A stretch of 64,000 bases of DNA from Laguncularia racemosa. Lineage: Eukaryota; Streptophyta; Magnoliopsida; Myrtales; Combretaceae. This document shows positions 35,992 through 47,592 of the stretch, piece by piece; the first letter of the stretch is position 1; every line of letters starts with the position of its first letter. Location: contig JBBMOL010000021.1 in NCBI GenBank assembly GCA_037954665.1, positions 2,356,001-2,420,000 of the forward strand, written 5' to 3'. Below the pieces are notes generated by a model that saw only the letters and a program-made list of their open reading frames with translations, was not told the origin of the DNA and searched no databases. Made by a program: the position numbers and the translations under genes.

Positions 35992-36586
35992 TGTTGGCTT
36001 GAGTGCGGGGTCACGTGGGTATTATGTGTAAACGCACTACGCGTGGCTTAACGAGGAAGTGACACGTGTGAGGATGATCAGGGGGTGATTAAGACGGGAA
36101 GAGGAGTAGTTAGTCTTAAATAAGGCCTAACTCTATGATGATAGGTGTATAATTTGTGAGATAAATGTGGGTAAGTGATAATTCAAATCTTTTGGAGAAA
36201 ATCCGGCAGAGTAATCACATTTTCCCAAAAGAATTCTCCCTTTTTAGTCAGGAGGCATGAGGTATTTATAGTGTTTGGTTATAAATCTCATCTATCGGAT
36301 AGTGATAACAACCAACGGTTCCTAGCAAACAAGGCCTCATATGGGCCTTGTATGGATTTAGGCCCACCAAAGGCTTTTAGTGTGTATGTGTATAAGTCTT
36401 ATTTAAGAAAGGTTAGATTAGGTGGGCCAATCCAACAGGCCCTACTCCAAGCCCAGCATGCCAAATCTTCCCTAATCATCCCATAACATGGACTTTACTC
36501 TTTGGGCCCTGTCACCTCAGCCCAAAGGGTCAAATCCATTAAAATAATAGGGCATAAGCCCATGAATTAAATTCAGTACCCCTACA
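35992..36586 (-). mobile_element. 3' LTR of a minus-strand Tat gypsy element, with adjacent PPT
   Basis: On the minus strand the LTR starts TGTAGGGGTACTG at 36,586. Just upstream of it (36,597-36,587) is AGAGGGGAAAA, a textbook polypurine tract, which fixes this end and the orientation. A TATA box (TATAAATA) lies on the minus strand at 36,270-36,263. The first 160 bp match 46,809-46,656 on the same strand. The far end at 35,992 (..GCCAACA) is a guess from the TG/CA rule. Confidence 0.75.
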
Positions 36587-36597
36587 TTTTCCCCTCT

Positions 36598-39060
36598 GAC
36601 CAAAGTCCTTTGAGTGAGGTCGAAGAGACTTGGGCATCAAATAAGCTTTTATCAGGGCTAGGAAATTACTTGGCACATGTGTGCTTGTGGAATAGTTACA
36701 CTGCTACCATTTACTCTCATATAGCATTAAAGCCTAGCACCAACACTTGTGAAGTAATTTAAGTTTTTCTTATCGTATAAATATGCCTCCTATCATTCTT
36801 GAATACCATAGAGCATAGAGTAAATGTATAAATGATAGTTTCTTTAATAATCAATAAACTTGACTTGAATTGTTTTTTTTTTTTTTTTGAAAGATGGTAA
36901 ATAGTATAATATTATCGAAAACTCTATGTTAAGATTTCATGGTCAACATTCTTAAATTTAATCACTTTAAGAGAGGTATCTTGTGTTGGGGTGTGGCTTA
37001 TACTCTCCTACGACAGAAAAGCATGTGGATCCCACTCCACGCTGAGCAGGTGGGGCCTAGGGAAGCCGCCCTAGTGGAGGTCTCAAGGAGATAGCACCCC
37101 TTGGACACTAGAGGGCTTTTAACATTTAAAGCCATATTTGTTCATTAAAATTTTGAGCTTGAGCTCATGTGTTCTGATTTCTCCTATTTTATTTTATTTT
37201 TATTATGTGCCGACCCCAACCCTAACAATGTGATACTAAATAGGAATACATATTGCAAATTCATATAATATAAGGTTGACCTCATTAAGTCAGATTGGGA
37301 TTCTTAAATGTTTTTTTTTTCTCATATAGGAATCGTCTATTTCATAGAATAAATTATATTCCCTTTATATGCATTTGTTTATGATAAGAAAAGGAAATAG
37401 ACCATGTTGGGATGAGGTATCTTTTTCCCAACACAGTTACTAATTGATGAAATGAACTCTTGTGAATTGTATATTGATAAGGTAAGGTTGTTCCCTAAAC
37501 TAGGGCTTCAATTTCAAGTAGGCTAATCTATTCGAACACCATCTCTTCGAAGGCATCAAAATCTTTCATTCTGATTTTTCGAATCTTCTATAACTAGTAT
37601 AAATATCCCCATATCTATATCTTTCAAATTTACGATTGCAATATCTTCTTGTTGAATATATATATATATATGTTCTGATTTTTTTTTTTATAAATATCCC
37701 TACACCATTACAATCTTTTATTATATATATGCATGAGTTGCCAACAATGAGCACAAATTGGTTAAGTAAATCAAGGGGCCAAATCAGGTTAAGGAGCTTG
37801 CATTACTACGCTCTACATGGAGGAAAGCACCAGATTCATTTCTATTGAAGACATCACACTCTGTTCATCGGAGGCAATTGTCAAGTTAGCCCAAGAAGCC
37901 TCCATGAAGAAATCTTCATTTCTGTCAAGATTGGCTTCAACCGAAGAGTATGACATAGCCTCGCAATTGGTTGATGTTCATGATGGCTTGATCTTTGTTT
38001 TCAGATTTTTTTTTTTTTACTTTGAATATTATCTTACTTGTTGATTCCCTTTCCTTTTTTTTTTTTAATCCGGTTCTAGCACAATTTCGTTCCATCGATT
38101 AACAATATAGTTTTCAGCAATTGGAAATGCAATCTTGTTCTAGCAATTGACAATCTCGTAGGACCATTGCCTCGCTAGTTGTCATTGTGTTTTGACATTT
38201 TCTCATCACAGAACATTGCAGATTTAGTCTCAATAGTCAAGGCCGCAACGTTTATCAATCTCATTCTGGTAATCGGAATTGCTTTGCTAATCGCTACAAG
38301 TTTGATTCAATAGCAATAATCTCGTCGCCAAACATTGTAGGTGAGATTCTTTTATGTTTGTCGCTTTGTTTTTAGATGGGGTCTTGCGTATATCTTTTTG
38401 CATGCTTTTAGTGTCTCCTAAGACGTTCCTTAAATGGTGTTTCCGACGTCGCTCACCTAAGGTGTTCATTCAGTAGTATTATCAATGTTGCTTGCCTAAG
38501 AAGTATCTCCTAGAAAGGGAAGGCTCTTTAATCTTCTTCTTTATAACTACTAAAGCCTAAATTTGTATAATAGTTAGCTGTTAACACCCACTTTGGCTCC
38601 ATGACATAACCAACCTCATACTATATTAGCCTCTAGTTGCACGTAGCTTCTCCATTCGCGTGAATATAAAGAGCTTTTAAAAGAATGATGATGAAAGAGT
38701 TTGCTTTCGTCTGTGTTCTACTGCTGGAGTTGGGTTTTGAAGGTGATAGACCACATGATGATGCAAAGGCAATGGAGGAAGATAATGCTTTAAGATAGGC
38801 TTTTTCATAGCTTGCAACTAAGTTTGGTAGAGAGAGCATGTTGTCTCTACACAAGTTTTTTTTTTAGCTCTCAACATGAACTGGTAATATCGATAGGGTC
38901 TTTAAAGCTTGACTTAGCACTACGGATTAGTGGTGTAAAAGAAATCAACTTAGCTTCATTAGTAACGTTGAATGACTATAATTGTTATATCAGTTTATGT
39001 TTCTTGCGTTCGTTATTTATGGTGGGACATTCTATAGCAACAATAGAATGACCATAATAA
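36598..39060. other. Region between the Tat 3' LTR and the nested gypsy element, unassigned
   Basis: By position it should be the 3' internal spacer of the minus-strand Tat element plus anything inserted there. A T-run (36,871-36,888) followed by a GC-richer block (about 37,010-37,110, with GGTGGGGCCTAGGGAAGCCG) may be the end of another insertion. Frames at 37,817-38,044 and 38,812-39,051 show no recognised domain. No gene can be supported. Confidence 0.4.
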
Positions 39061-41837
39061 CTGCATTAGACCTTGTGACAAAATGAGAGTTGTGTGGCAA
39101 GAGCGAGTGTAGTGAGGAGAGCGTTGGTAATGAAGCAACCTATGTTGTTGCTGGTTTTTAAGAAAACTTGTTTGAATACTAACGAACTATTTAACTCTTT
39201 GCCTAGTGTGGTTGTATCTATTGTGCAGGACTTTGAAGATGTCTTCCCTAAGGAGGTTCCAAAGGGACTACCACCTATTCGTGGTATTGAGCACCAAATT
39301 GACCTTGTAGCCGGAGCATTGATTCCAAATAAACCGGCTTATAGTAGCAATCCAGAGGAGACAAAGGAACTCCAAAGGCAGGTCGATGAATTAATGGAGA
39401 AGGGGTACGTGAGAGAAAGCATGAGTCCATATGCAGTGCCTGTGATTTTGGTGCATAAGAAGGATGGGTCATGGAGAATGTGTGTTGACTGCCGCGCCAT
39501 CAACAACATCACGGTAAAGTATCGTCATCCCATTCCTCGCTTAGATGACATGTTAGATGAGTTACATGGGTCTAGTGTCTTTTCCAAAATTGATCTGAAA
39601 AGCGGATATCACCAAATTAGAATGAAAGAAGGTGATGAATGGAAAACCGCATTTAAGACAAAATATGGATTGTATGAGTGGTTAGTAATGCCTTTCGGTT
39701 TAACTAACGCACCTAGTACTTTTATGAGGCTTATGAACCATGTTTTGAGGACTTTTATTGGCAAATTTGTGGTTGTCTATTTTGATGATATCCTCATTTA
39801 TAGCAAGAGTTTGGATGACCATATATCTCGCTAGAGGGATGTTTTAGAGGTGCTTCGAAAGGAGTAATTATATGCTAACCTCAAGAAGTGCACTTTTTGC
39901 ACAGACAAACTTGTGTTTCTTGGTTTTGTTGTTAGTGCACAAGGAATACAGGTTGATGAAGAAAAGATTCGTGCGATCCAAGAATGACCTAGTCCAACTA
40001 ATGTAAGTAATGTGTGAAGTTTCCATGGACTAGCGAGTTTTTACAGGAGATTTGTGAAGGATTTCAGCACCATTGCAGCACCACTTACTGAGGTAATTAA
40101 GAAGAACGTGGGGTTCAGATGGGGAGAGCAACAAGAGAAGGCCTTTCAGACGCTTAAAAATAAGCTAACTCAGGCGCCGTTACTTGCTTTACCTAATTTC
40201 TCTAAAACGTTTGAAATTGAGTGTGATGCTTCAGGATTAGGTATTGGAGCAATGCTCATGCAAGAGAGAAGACCAATTGCATTCTTTAGCGAGAAGCTAA
40301 GTGAGGCAACCTTGAACTACCCTACTTATGACAAGGAGTTATATGCCTTGGTTCGAGCACTGGAGACTTAGCAACACTATCTTTGGCCAAAAGAGTTCGT
40401 GATCTACACTGACCATGAATCCTTGAAGTACTTGAAGGGACAACATAAGCTAAATAAAAGGCATGCTCGTTGGGTGGAGTTCATCGAAACATTTCCCTAT
40501 GTCATCCACTACAAGCAAGGTAAAGAGAATGTCGTTGTTGGTGCACTTTCTAGAAGGTATGCTCTTATCTCTACTCTTAGTTCTAGACTGCTTGGTTTTT
40601 AGCACATTAAGGAATTGTATGCTACTAATCGAGATTTTTGTGAGGAGTATGTGTAGTGTGAGAAGAGTGGTCATGGTAAATTTTATAAACATGAAGGATT
40701 CTTGTTTAGGGAGAGTAAACTATGTATTCCAATTTGTTCTTTAAGAGAATTACTAGTGAGGGAGTCTCATGGAGGAGGTTTAATGGGACATTTTGGAGTA
40801 GCTAAAACCTTAGGGGTATTGCAGGAACACTTCTATTGGCCTCACATGAAATGAGATGTTGAGAGGATTTGTGAGCGATGTGTCATGTGTAAGTAAGCAA
40901 AATCTAGAGTCCAACCTCATGGGCTTTATACCCCACTTCCCATTCCTCATGAGCCTTGGATAGATATTTCCATGGATTTTGTGTTAGGATTACCCAGGTC
41001 TAAACATGCTCGAGATTCTATTTTTGTAGTCGTGGATAGATTCTCTAAGATGGCACATTTCATTCCTTGTCACAAAACAGATGATGCTTGCAATATTGCT
41101 AATTTGTTCTTTAGAGAAGTTGTGAGATTACATGGTATGCCTAGAACAATCGTATCGGATAAAGATGCTAAGTTCTTGAGCTACTTCTGGAAGACCTTGT
41201 GGGCTAAGTTAGGAACTAAGTTATTGTTTTCTACTACTTGTCATCCACAGACTGACGGTCAAACTGAGGTAGTAAATCGAACTTTATCTACTTTGTTAAG
41301 GGCTGTCATTAAAAAGAACATTAAAAATTGGGAGGATCGTTTGCCGCATGTTGAATTTGCCTATAATCGCACAATGCATTATGCTACTAAGTTTACTCCT
41401 TTTGAAATTGTGTATGGTTTTAATCCACTAACTCCTTTGGATTTATCACCTTTGCCTATTTCTGAGTATGTTAATCTAGATGGCAAGAAGAAAGCAAAAT
41501 TTGTTAAACAGATCCATGAGAAGGCAACGCTAAACATTGAGCGAAGAACAGAGCAGTATGTGAAACAAGCCAACAAGGGTTGTCGACAAGCTATCTTTGA
41601 ACCTGGAGACTGGGTTTGGGTTCACATGCGCAAAGAGCGGTTTCCTGTGCAATGTTGATCTAAACTACTTCCTAGAGGCGATGGATCATTTCAAATTCTT
41701 GAGTGCATCAATGATAATGCATACAAGATAGATTTACCAGGTGAGTATCAAGTAAGTGCTACATTTAATGTTACTGATTTGAGTCCTTTTGATGCAAGCG
41801 ATGATTTGAGGACAAATCCTTTTCAAGAGGAGGGGAA
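39061..41837 (+). mobile_element. Gypsy element A: RT, RNase H and integrase in one frame with stops
   Basis: A single frame runs from about 39,061 to 42,069, broken only by about ten in-frame stops and by no frame change. It holds RT (KKDGSWRMCVDCRAINN, FSKIDLKSGYHQIRMKEGD, catalytic YFDD in VVVYFDDILIYS near 39,780), RNase H (FEIECDASGLGIGAMLM, IYTDHESLKYLKGQHKLN), the integrase zinc finger (ending ERCVMCK) and the integrase core with all three acidic residues in place (DISMDFVLGLPRS, SDKDAKF, TDGQTEVVNRTL). The pattern fits plant chromovirus-type gypsy polyproteins. Gag and protease are missing. Stops sit where Trp (TGG to TAG/TGA), Arg (CGA to TGA) and Gln (CAA/CAG to TAA/TAG) are expected. 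It lies inside the remains of a minus-strand Tat element. Confidence 0.92.
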
Positions 41838-42644
41838 TGATGAGAGCCACGATGGGAGCCAAGCTAGAAGATGGAATGTGGATCCTCTTGAAGTGCCACC
41901 TGGACCAATCACAAGAACTCGAGCAAAACGATTCAAGGAAGCACTTAACGGGTTGATAAAGGATGTCCACGAAACCGGAAAGGATTGGAGCAATCATGAA
42001 GTTGGAAAGGATTGGAATAACCATGGGAATGCCCTTGCTCTTGTACAAGTCATAACGGATACGAGTTGAAGAGGGCGTGTCTTTACAAGGCACGGCCGTG
42101 TAGGAGTCTGGAGGTTACACAGAATCATACACGGTCGTATACATGGTTTAAAGGCACGGCCGTGTATGGTGTTAAGAATTTCAACAGAAAGATACATGAC
42201 TAGAAATACACGGTCGTGTATATATCCAACGCCGGCTCCAAGGCCGTCGGCCTTCAAGTCCTTGTTTTGTTATTTTATGCAACTTATTGAAGTTATGTCG
42301 TTTTAGGGCATCATTATTACAAATTGTAAACCCTAATATAAAGCTCCTAGGGTTTAGAATAGATAGAATATAGAACATATAAGTTTGAAAACACTTTTGA
42401 GAGAATTCCTCTCTTGGTTCTTTAAAGAACTACTCTAGAACTTATCGGATTTTCTTCTGTGGCATTCGTCCTGACTTATCAATCAGTCTTTCATCGCGAT
42501 TGTGGCGTCTACATAATATACCAAGGTTCTTGTCTCACTTATAGGCAACGGGTCGCGGTTTCCACTCGATTTTTTTGCATCTTGGGTAGCAATTCCGAAC
42601 ATATTGGTATTGGGTTTTGTCACACGTTGTCGTGGTTCGTATCA
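41838..42644 (+). mobile_element. 3' LTR of gypsy element A
   Basis: The polypurine tract AAGAGGAGGGGAA (41,825-41,837) lies within the coding frame (Q-E-E-G-N) and is followed by TGATGAGAGCC, the LTR start. The LTR ends GGTTCGTATCA at 42,644, matching the end of element B. The pol frame continues for about 77 codons into the LTR to its stop at 42,069. A TATA-like TATAAAG lies near 42,338. Upstream of it are four or five GC-rich palindromic words (CACGGCCGTGTA and variants, 42,091-42,255). Confidence 0.8.
42091..42255. repeat. Palindromic CACGGCCGTG repeats in U3 of element A
   Basis: CACGGCCGTGTA at 42,091; TACACGGTCGTATA at 42,128; GCACGGCCGTGTA at 42,154; TACACGGTCGTGTA at 42,207; and AAGGCCGTCGGCCTT at 42,241. 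Each is a near-perfect palindrome upstream of the putative TATA box. Confidence 0.85.
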
Positions 42645-43154
42645 ATGGGAAGCTTGCCTGCCTTATATTGAGTTTACATACAATAGAATTGCTCATTCCA
42701 CTACATCATATTCACCATTAGAGATTGTGTATGGTTTTAATCCTTTAACTCATTTAGATTTATTACCTTTCCGTTCAAACGAAATTGTTAATCTTGATGG
42801 AAAACAGAAGGCTAATTTTGTAAAGGATTTACATGCTAAAGCTCATACCAACATAGACAAGAAGAATGAACACTATGCTAGACAAGCCAACAAAGGGTGC
42901 ACTAAGGTCATTTTTTAGCCTGGAGATTGGGTTTGGGTACATTTTTGCAAGGAAAGATTTCCTGAACAAAGGAAATCCAAATTACAACCCAGAGGAGATG
43001 GGCCATTCCAAGTGATAGAAAGGATAAATGACAATGCCTATAAGATTGATTTGCCTAGCAACTATGGAAATGTAAGTGCTACTTTTAATGTTACTAATTT
43101 ATCCTTATATGATGTAGGTGATTCAAGGACAAATCCTTTCAAAGAAAGAGGGAA
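42645..43154 (+). mobile_element. Gypsy element B: integrase C-terminal part
   Basis: Begins inside the integrase at the equivalent of ..NWEDRLPHVEFAYNR of element A: WEACLPYIEFTYNRIAHST, then EIVYGFNPLTHLDLLPF, NLDGKQKANFVKDLHAKAH, PGDWVWVHFCKERFPEQR and VIERINDNAYKIDLPSNYG. It is clearly related to element A but a different copy. Its first base directly follows the LTR end of element A, so A was probably inserted into B, and the left part of B is lost. One stop interrupts it (near 42,917). Confidence 0.88.
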
Positions 43155-43844
43155 TGATGGAAATCAGCTTGCATCAACTTTTTCTTATGACCCACTGGAA
43201 GGAATTAGAGGACCGATGACAAGGTTAAGAGCAAAATGCATGGAGCAAGCTTTGAATGGACTTATTTAAGAACACTTAGACCACGCTTTGCAGATACTTG
43301 CACCAACAAAGGAAAAGATCATTTTCATTTTATCAAGCATCTCCACTGTTAATATTGAAGATTGCTTGGAAGCGGAAGAAGGCCGCCGGCTTTGTGATGT
43401 CGGCTTAGCACTTAGGCCGCCGGCTTGGTCCTTGTAAGCCACTGACTTACTTGAGCTAGCCTATATATATAGGCCATCGGCTTACTTAGCTGGTGTAGAC
43501 ATATGTCGCCGGCTTTGAGAGCCAACTTTTAATTGCCTGTCTTGTGATTTCTTGTCATTTTGCTCTTTTAATTTCCAAGACTACATATAGTCTTTTAAGG
43601 TTTTGAATAGGTAACTTTTGGATGTATTTTTTTTTCTCCTAAAGAAAACCACTCTATTGTTCTTCATCAAGAATGCATTTTGATCCAATGAAGGTAACTT
43701 GTTTCGATCGTAATTCTTTATAACTTTGGTTTTAATTTGTTCTTCGAGTTAAGGTCAAGTTGTTGCTTGGTTCCAAGGACGATTTTAAGGCTACTTTTCC
43801 ATTCGATCAGGTTTTAGGACAATCACAACCTAGGGTTCGCATCA
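43155..43844 (+). mobile_element. 3' LTR of gypsy element B
   Basis: A polypurine tract (AAAGAAAGAGGGAA, 43,141-43,154) inside the coding frame is followed by TGATGGAAATC. The LTR ends GGTTCGCATCA at 43,844, as in element A. The coding frame runs into it to the stop at 43,269. A TATATATA word near 43,462 may be the promoter. GCCGCCGGCTT-like words are repeated at 43,380-43,515. Confidence 0.8.
43380..43515. repeat. GCCGCCGGCTT repeats in U3 of element B
   Basis: About six copies of GCCGCCGGCTT or decayed forms (GTCGGCTTA, CCATCGGCTTA, GTCGCCGGCTTT, CCACTGACTTA) at the position where element A has its CACGGCCGTG repeats. Confidence 0.8.
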
Positions 43845-44394
43845 ATGTGTTTCTTTTTTTACGTGATATGTAAACTTATTTGATGAACGATGATTTTTTG
43901 CCTTGATTTAAAGGCTAGTTTCATGTCTTTATGAATTTTCTCCCCCTTTTTTTTTATTGGTAGATGATATGTTATTCATAGCACGCTTAATAGTAGCTGC
44001 ACTTACATAAATAACATGATAGAGCATGAATCGATAGCATGTCTCCTAACCTTTTAGAGAAAAATTGCTAAGGGGGTATTACTCACTACTTAACAAGTCA
44101 CTTGTAAAATTGCTAGCAAATGCATTGAATAATAGAATCATCACGTTTATTGAAGGTGTTATGCTATGTGCTTAGGAAATGATATTTTCAATAGTCAGCA
44201 TAGCATGACCCACAGGACATTGCGCATTTAGGAGATTAATCCTTTACCAAACTACAACAACGTAATGTATATAATGTGCGCTAAGGAATTAAATTTCTAT
44301 CCTTGTAGCAACAAATGAAATCTTTGAGACAAAAAGGTTGGAAGTAAGTTCTCATGTCTTGAGATATGTTTTCATTGATCTCATTTCTCATGTT
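43845..44394. other. Spacer between element B and the Tat pol relic
   Basis: Probably the 3' non-coding part of the minus-strand Tat element next to the nested insertion. No frame recognised. Confidence 0.45.
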
Positions 44395-46655
44395 CATTCA
44401 GCCCATTACAAATGAAACTTTTTTTATGTACTGGAAATTGATAGGGACTGTGATAGCATCCGCATTTGGATTACAAAGTTTACAGTAACCACTATCATGA
44501 ACTTCCTCAATGATCAAAGGTCCTTCCCATTTGGGTGTAAACTTTAGCATTAGAATACCTCAGCGCACATGATCTGTTGCTCGGAGTACAACATCGCCCT
44601 TTTGAAATGACCTTTTCCTCACCAAGCAATTATAAGCTACACCTAATTTCTGCTAGTAATGAATTAACTTATGTTTAGTAGTATCTTGTCTCTCCTCCAA
44701 GGCTTTTAGATCCAGCATACGCAAGGTGCCTGGTTCAAGCTCAACATTGATAGCTAAGCGTGCATCTAAAATCAAGACTTCCACCAGGACTATTGCTTCG
44801 ATGCCATATCCTAAAGAGAAAGGTGTAGCTTGAGTTGGCTTTCACTTTAAAGTTCTATACGCCCAAAGTGCTAATGGCAGCTTATCGTGCCATTCCTTAT
44901 GGTTATCATGAACCATATGACTCTACACCTTTAACAAACTCTTGTTGGTAGCTTTCGCCTAGCCGTTGCCTTTTGGGTAGTAAGGCATGGACTTAACATG
45001 ATTTATTCCATAGGAAACCATCAATTGTTGCACATGAGTATTGACGAAAGGAGTACCATTGTCAGATAAGATGCGCTTCGACATGTTGAATCTATATATA
45101 ATGTTCTCCTTCATGAAATTTGCAATTGCTAATCTTGTAGCCTTTTTTAAGGGGGCAGCTTCCACCCATTTCATGAAACATTCAGTTTATGCCAAAATCC
45201 AAATGCACCCTCTTGACGGCAGATGAATTGGACCAATCAAATCGAATGCCCACGTATGGAAAGGCCATGGTGTTGTCACACTATGGAGTGTAACTACAGG
45301 AGCATGAATGGCGTTACCATGCTGTTGACAAACGTGATATCTTAACAAAATTGAAAGTGTCAGCTTCCATAGTTGGCCAATAATAACCCATATCGAGCAA
45401 GTGATAATACAATTTTCTTCTTCCTTAATGCTCTCCACATTCTCTAGCATGCACTTCAATCAATATTGCTTCTGTTTCAAGAGGTGCAATGCATCTAAAA
45501 GGCTTTCCCATGAATGAAACCCTGTATAGTTCATCCTCATGCATAAGATATTTTCTTACCTTTGTTTTCACAAGCCTTGCATCCGTACTATTAGTGGGTA
45601 ATATATTGTTCTTCAAGTAGTCAATGTACAATTGCCACCAATCACTTGCATTAGTCACAAAGTTACATTCCTTCTCATTAGGTAACTCAGAGCATTTGGG
45701 ACAATTTGCTTGTACTTGGAATGCATCCTTAGACATTGATGGCTGATAGTATCCTGCCCATTAAATGCGGCGATGTAAGGGTAGCCCCTCTTCTCCACAC
45801 CAAATCTTGTGGTATTTTTCCAATTTCAAGCGAGCTTCTTTTATCCCAACACAACGGGATAAAACACCTTCTAGTCCTTTATAATATAGTGATCCATTGA
45901 CTTGAATGAAATTCTTCAATGTTGAAACAGAAGCTGCACTCGAGTGCACTAACTGTTTCTTTAGCGACATGTGCCAAGCATCATGTGCTTCTTCATTCTC
46001 ATCAACAAGACCCAATGCAGTACATGAGATAGATTTCTTAAGTACTCAAATATCCAAAGCAGTACTTGCATCCTGGATCGGGACTTTTAAAGTTAATGTA
46101 GCCAGAGCGTCTGCTTATCTATTGACAGATCGAATTGTATGCTCATAGCATACTGATTGAAATTTTGCTACCAAAGTTTGTACTACAGCCCTGTAAGGTG
46201 CTAATGCAGGTTCTTTGAGTCCAAACTTATCATTGAATTACTTAATGATCAAGTTGGAGTCACCTCAAACGCATAGCTAATTTGCTCCCACCTCTTGGGC
46301 GGATATCAGTCCTAACAACAAGGCTTCGTATTTAGCTTCATTATTGGTGCAATAAAAATCAAGTTTGAACGCCAATGGTATTTCCTAACTGTTAGGTGAG
46401 GTTAACACAATTCCTGCTCCCTATCCTTTACTTCCTATGGAGTCGTCAAGCTGAAGTGACCACTCCCCTTCTGATTCTATCATAAGAGAGTCTTCAGGAA
46501 ACTTTGTTGGAATAGCATCTACAATGAGGCTTTCACGTACGTCTGGGAAGTGTGTTAACAAATCGGCTAAAGCTTGTGATTTAATGGCCTTAGGGGAGTA
46601 AACTACAATGTCAAACTCTCCAAGAAGGAGTAACCACTTAGCAACTCGACTGATC
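44395..46655 (-). mobile_element. Minus-strand Tat gypsy: RNase H, second RNase H and integrase
   Basis: Reading from 46,655 downwards: the end of the RT-linked RNase H (RVAKWLLLLGEFDIVVYSPK), the second RNase H of the Tat type (GAGIVLTSPNS, FYCTNNEAKYEALLLGLISA, RSVNR.ADALATL), a linker (WWQLYIDYLKNNILPTNSTD, DELYRVSFMGKPFRCIAPLE), the integrase zinc finger end (VCQQHGN) and core (WAFDLIGPIHLPSRG, KWVEAAPLKKATRLAIANFM, LSDNGTPFVNTHV, YYPKGNG.AKATNKS), then GDVVLRATDHV near 44,590. In the last core motif the catalytic Glu (normally AEATNK) is Lys. Stops are fewer than in the 22-29 kb element. RT and gag are missing: LTR sequence abuts the RNase H at 46,655. Confidence 0.87.
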
Positions 46656-46809
46656 TAACGGGCCCAACTCTAAGCCCACCATGTCAAATTTCCCTTGATC
46701 ATCCCATAACATGGACTTTACTCTTTGGGCCCTGTCACCTCGGCTCAAAGAGTCAAATCTATTAAAATAATAGGACATAAGCCCATAAATTAAATTTAGT
46801 ACCCCTATA
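46656..46809 (-). mobile_element. 5' LTR stub of the minus-strand Tat element
   Basis: Matches the first 155 bp of the LTR at 36,586-36,430 on the same strand (GGGCTTATGYCCTATTATTT, AGTAAAGTCCATGTTATGGG). It starts TATAGGGGTAC where the other copy has TGTAGGGGTAC. It is joined directly to the RNase H region, so the rest of the LTR, gag, protease and RT were deleted. Confidence 0.8.
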
Positions 46810-47267
46810 AGGTCTTTTATGCTCATATTTCCTAGGCCTATCGTTCATAAGATAATGTGCTTAGAAATCTTCCATGTGAATGCTCTTCCGTAGCCATTTA
46901 AATGTGGGCTCTATGCAACTTTGCCTTTGTGTCTTGCCTCCCTCAATCGCTTGAGTTGCTAAGTTTCGAATATGCTTCATTCTTTAGCTCTTCTATTTTT
47001 CTTTGAAAGACTTCTACTTAGTTTCTGATATATTCTATTATAAGTTTGAAATGATTATAGTAGATGAATTAGATAAACAACAATTTCATGGTTTGTTATT
47101 ATCAAAATTACATAGGTAACATTTAATTGGTAGAATAAGACCATATAAGAAGAAAGAATAAGACAACATAGTACAAGAATAACATAATAGTATAATCTTC
47201 TTATACTACATTTGGTATGTATAGTATTGAACACAAACTCTTGCGATATATTTATTTTATACTATAA

Positions 47268-47289
47268 AGAGAGAGAGAGAGAGAGAGAT
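47268..47289. repeat. GA dinucleotide microsatellite
   Basis: About eleven GA units. Confidence 0.95.
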
Positions 47290-47592
47290 GAAATCTATAG
47301 ATGATTAAGCAATTTGATATAAGGTTATTTTTGAAATTTCAAAGATATTTTTATTTGGTACCGTAACATACATTTTTATGCCTTCAAATATCTAGTATAG
47401 ATTTTGTAATTTTAGTCTAGTATTTCATGTACCCTTTTGTCCAATAATTTAGACTAATATGTAAAATAAACAATGAATTAAAGAATTTGTTGAGTGATGT
47501 ACCATAATAATATGGCAACTAAATGATACATATTTAACAAACTAACTACGTCCTCATTAAGGGAGAGATTCAATTGAAATTTTTTATTGTAC

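Noticed and set aside
37566..38044. Frames on both strands near 37.6-38.0 kb, considered as a small gene
   Set aside because: They read a TA run and T-runs, share no motif with known families, and lie within the presumed interior of a retroelement.
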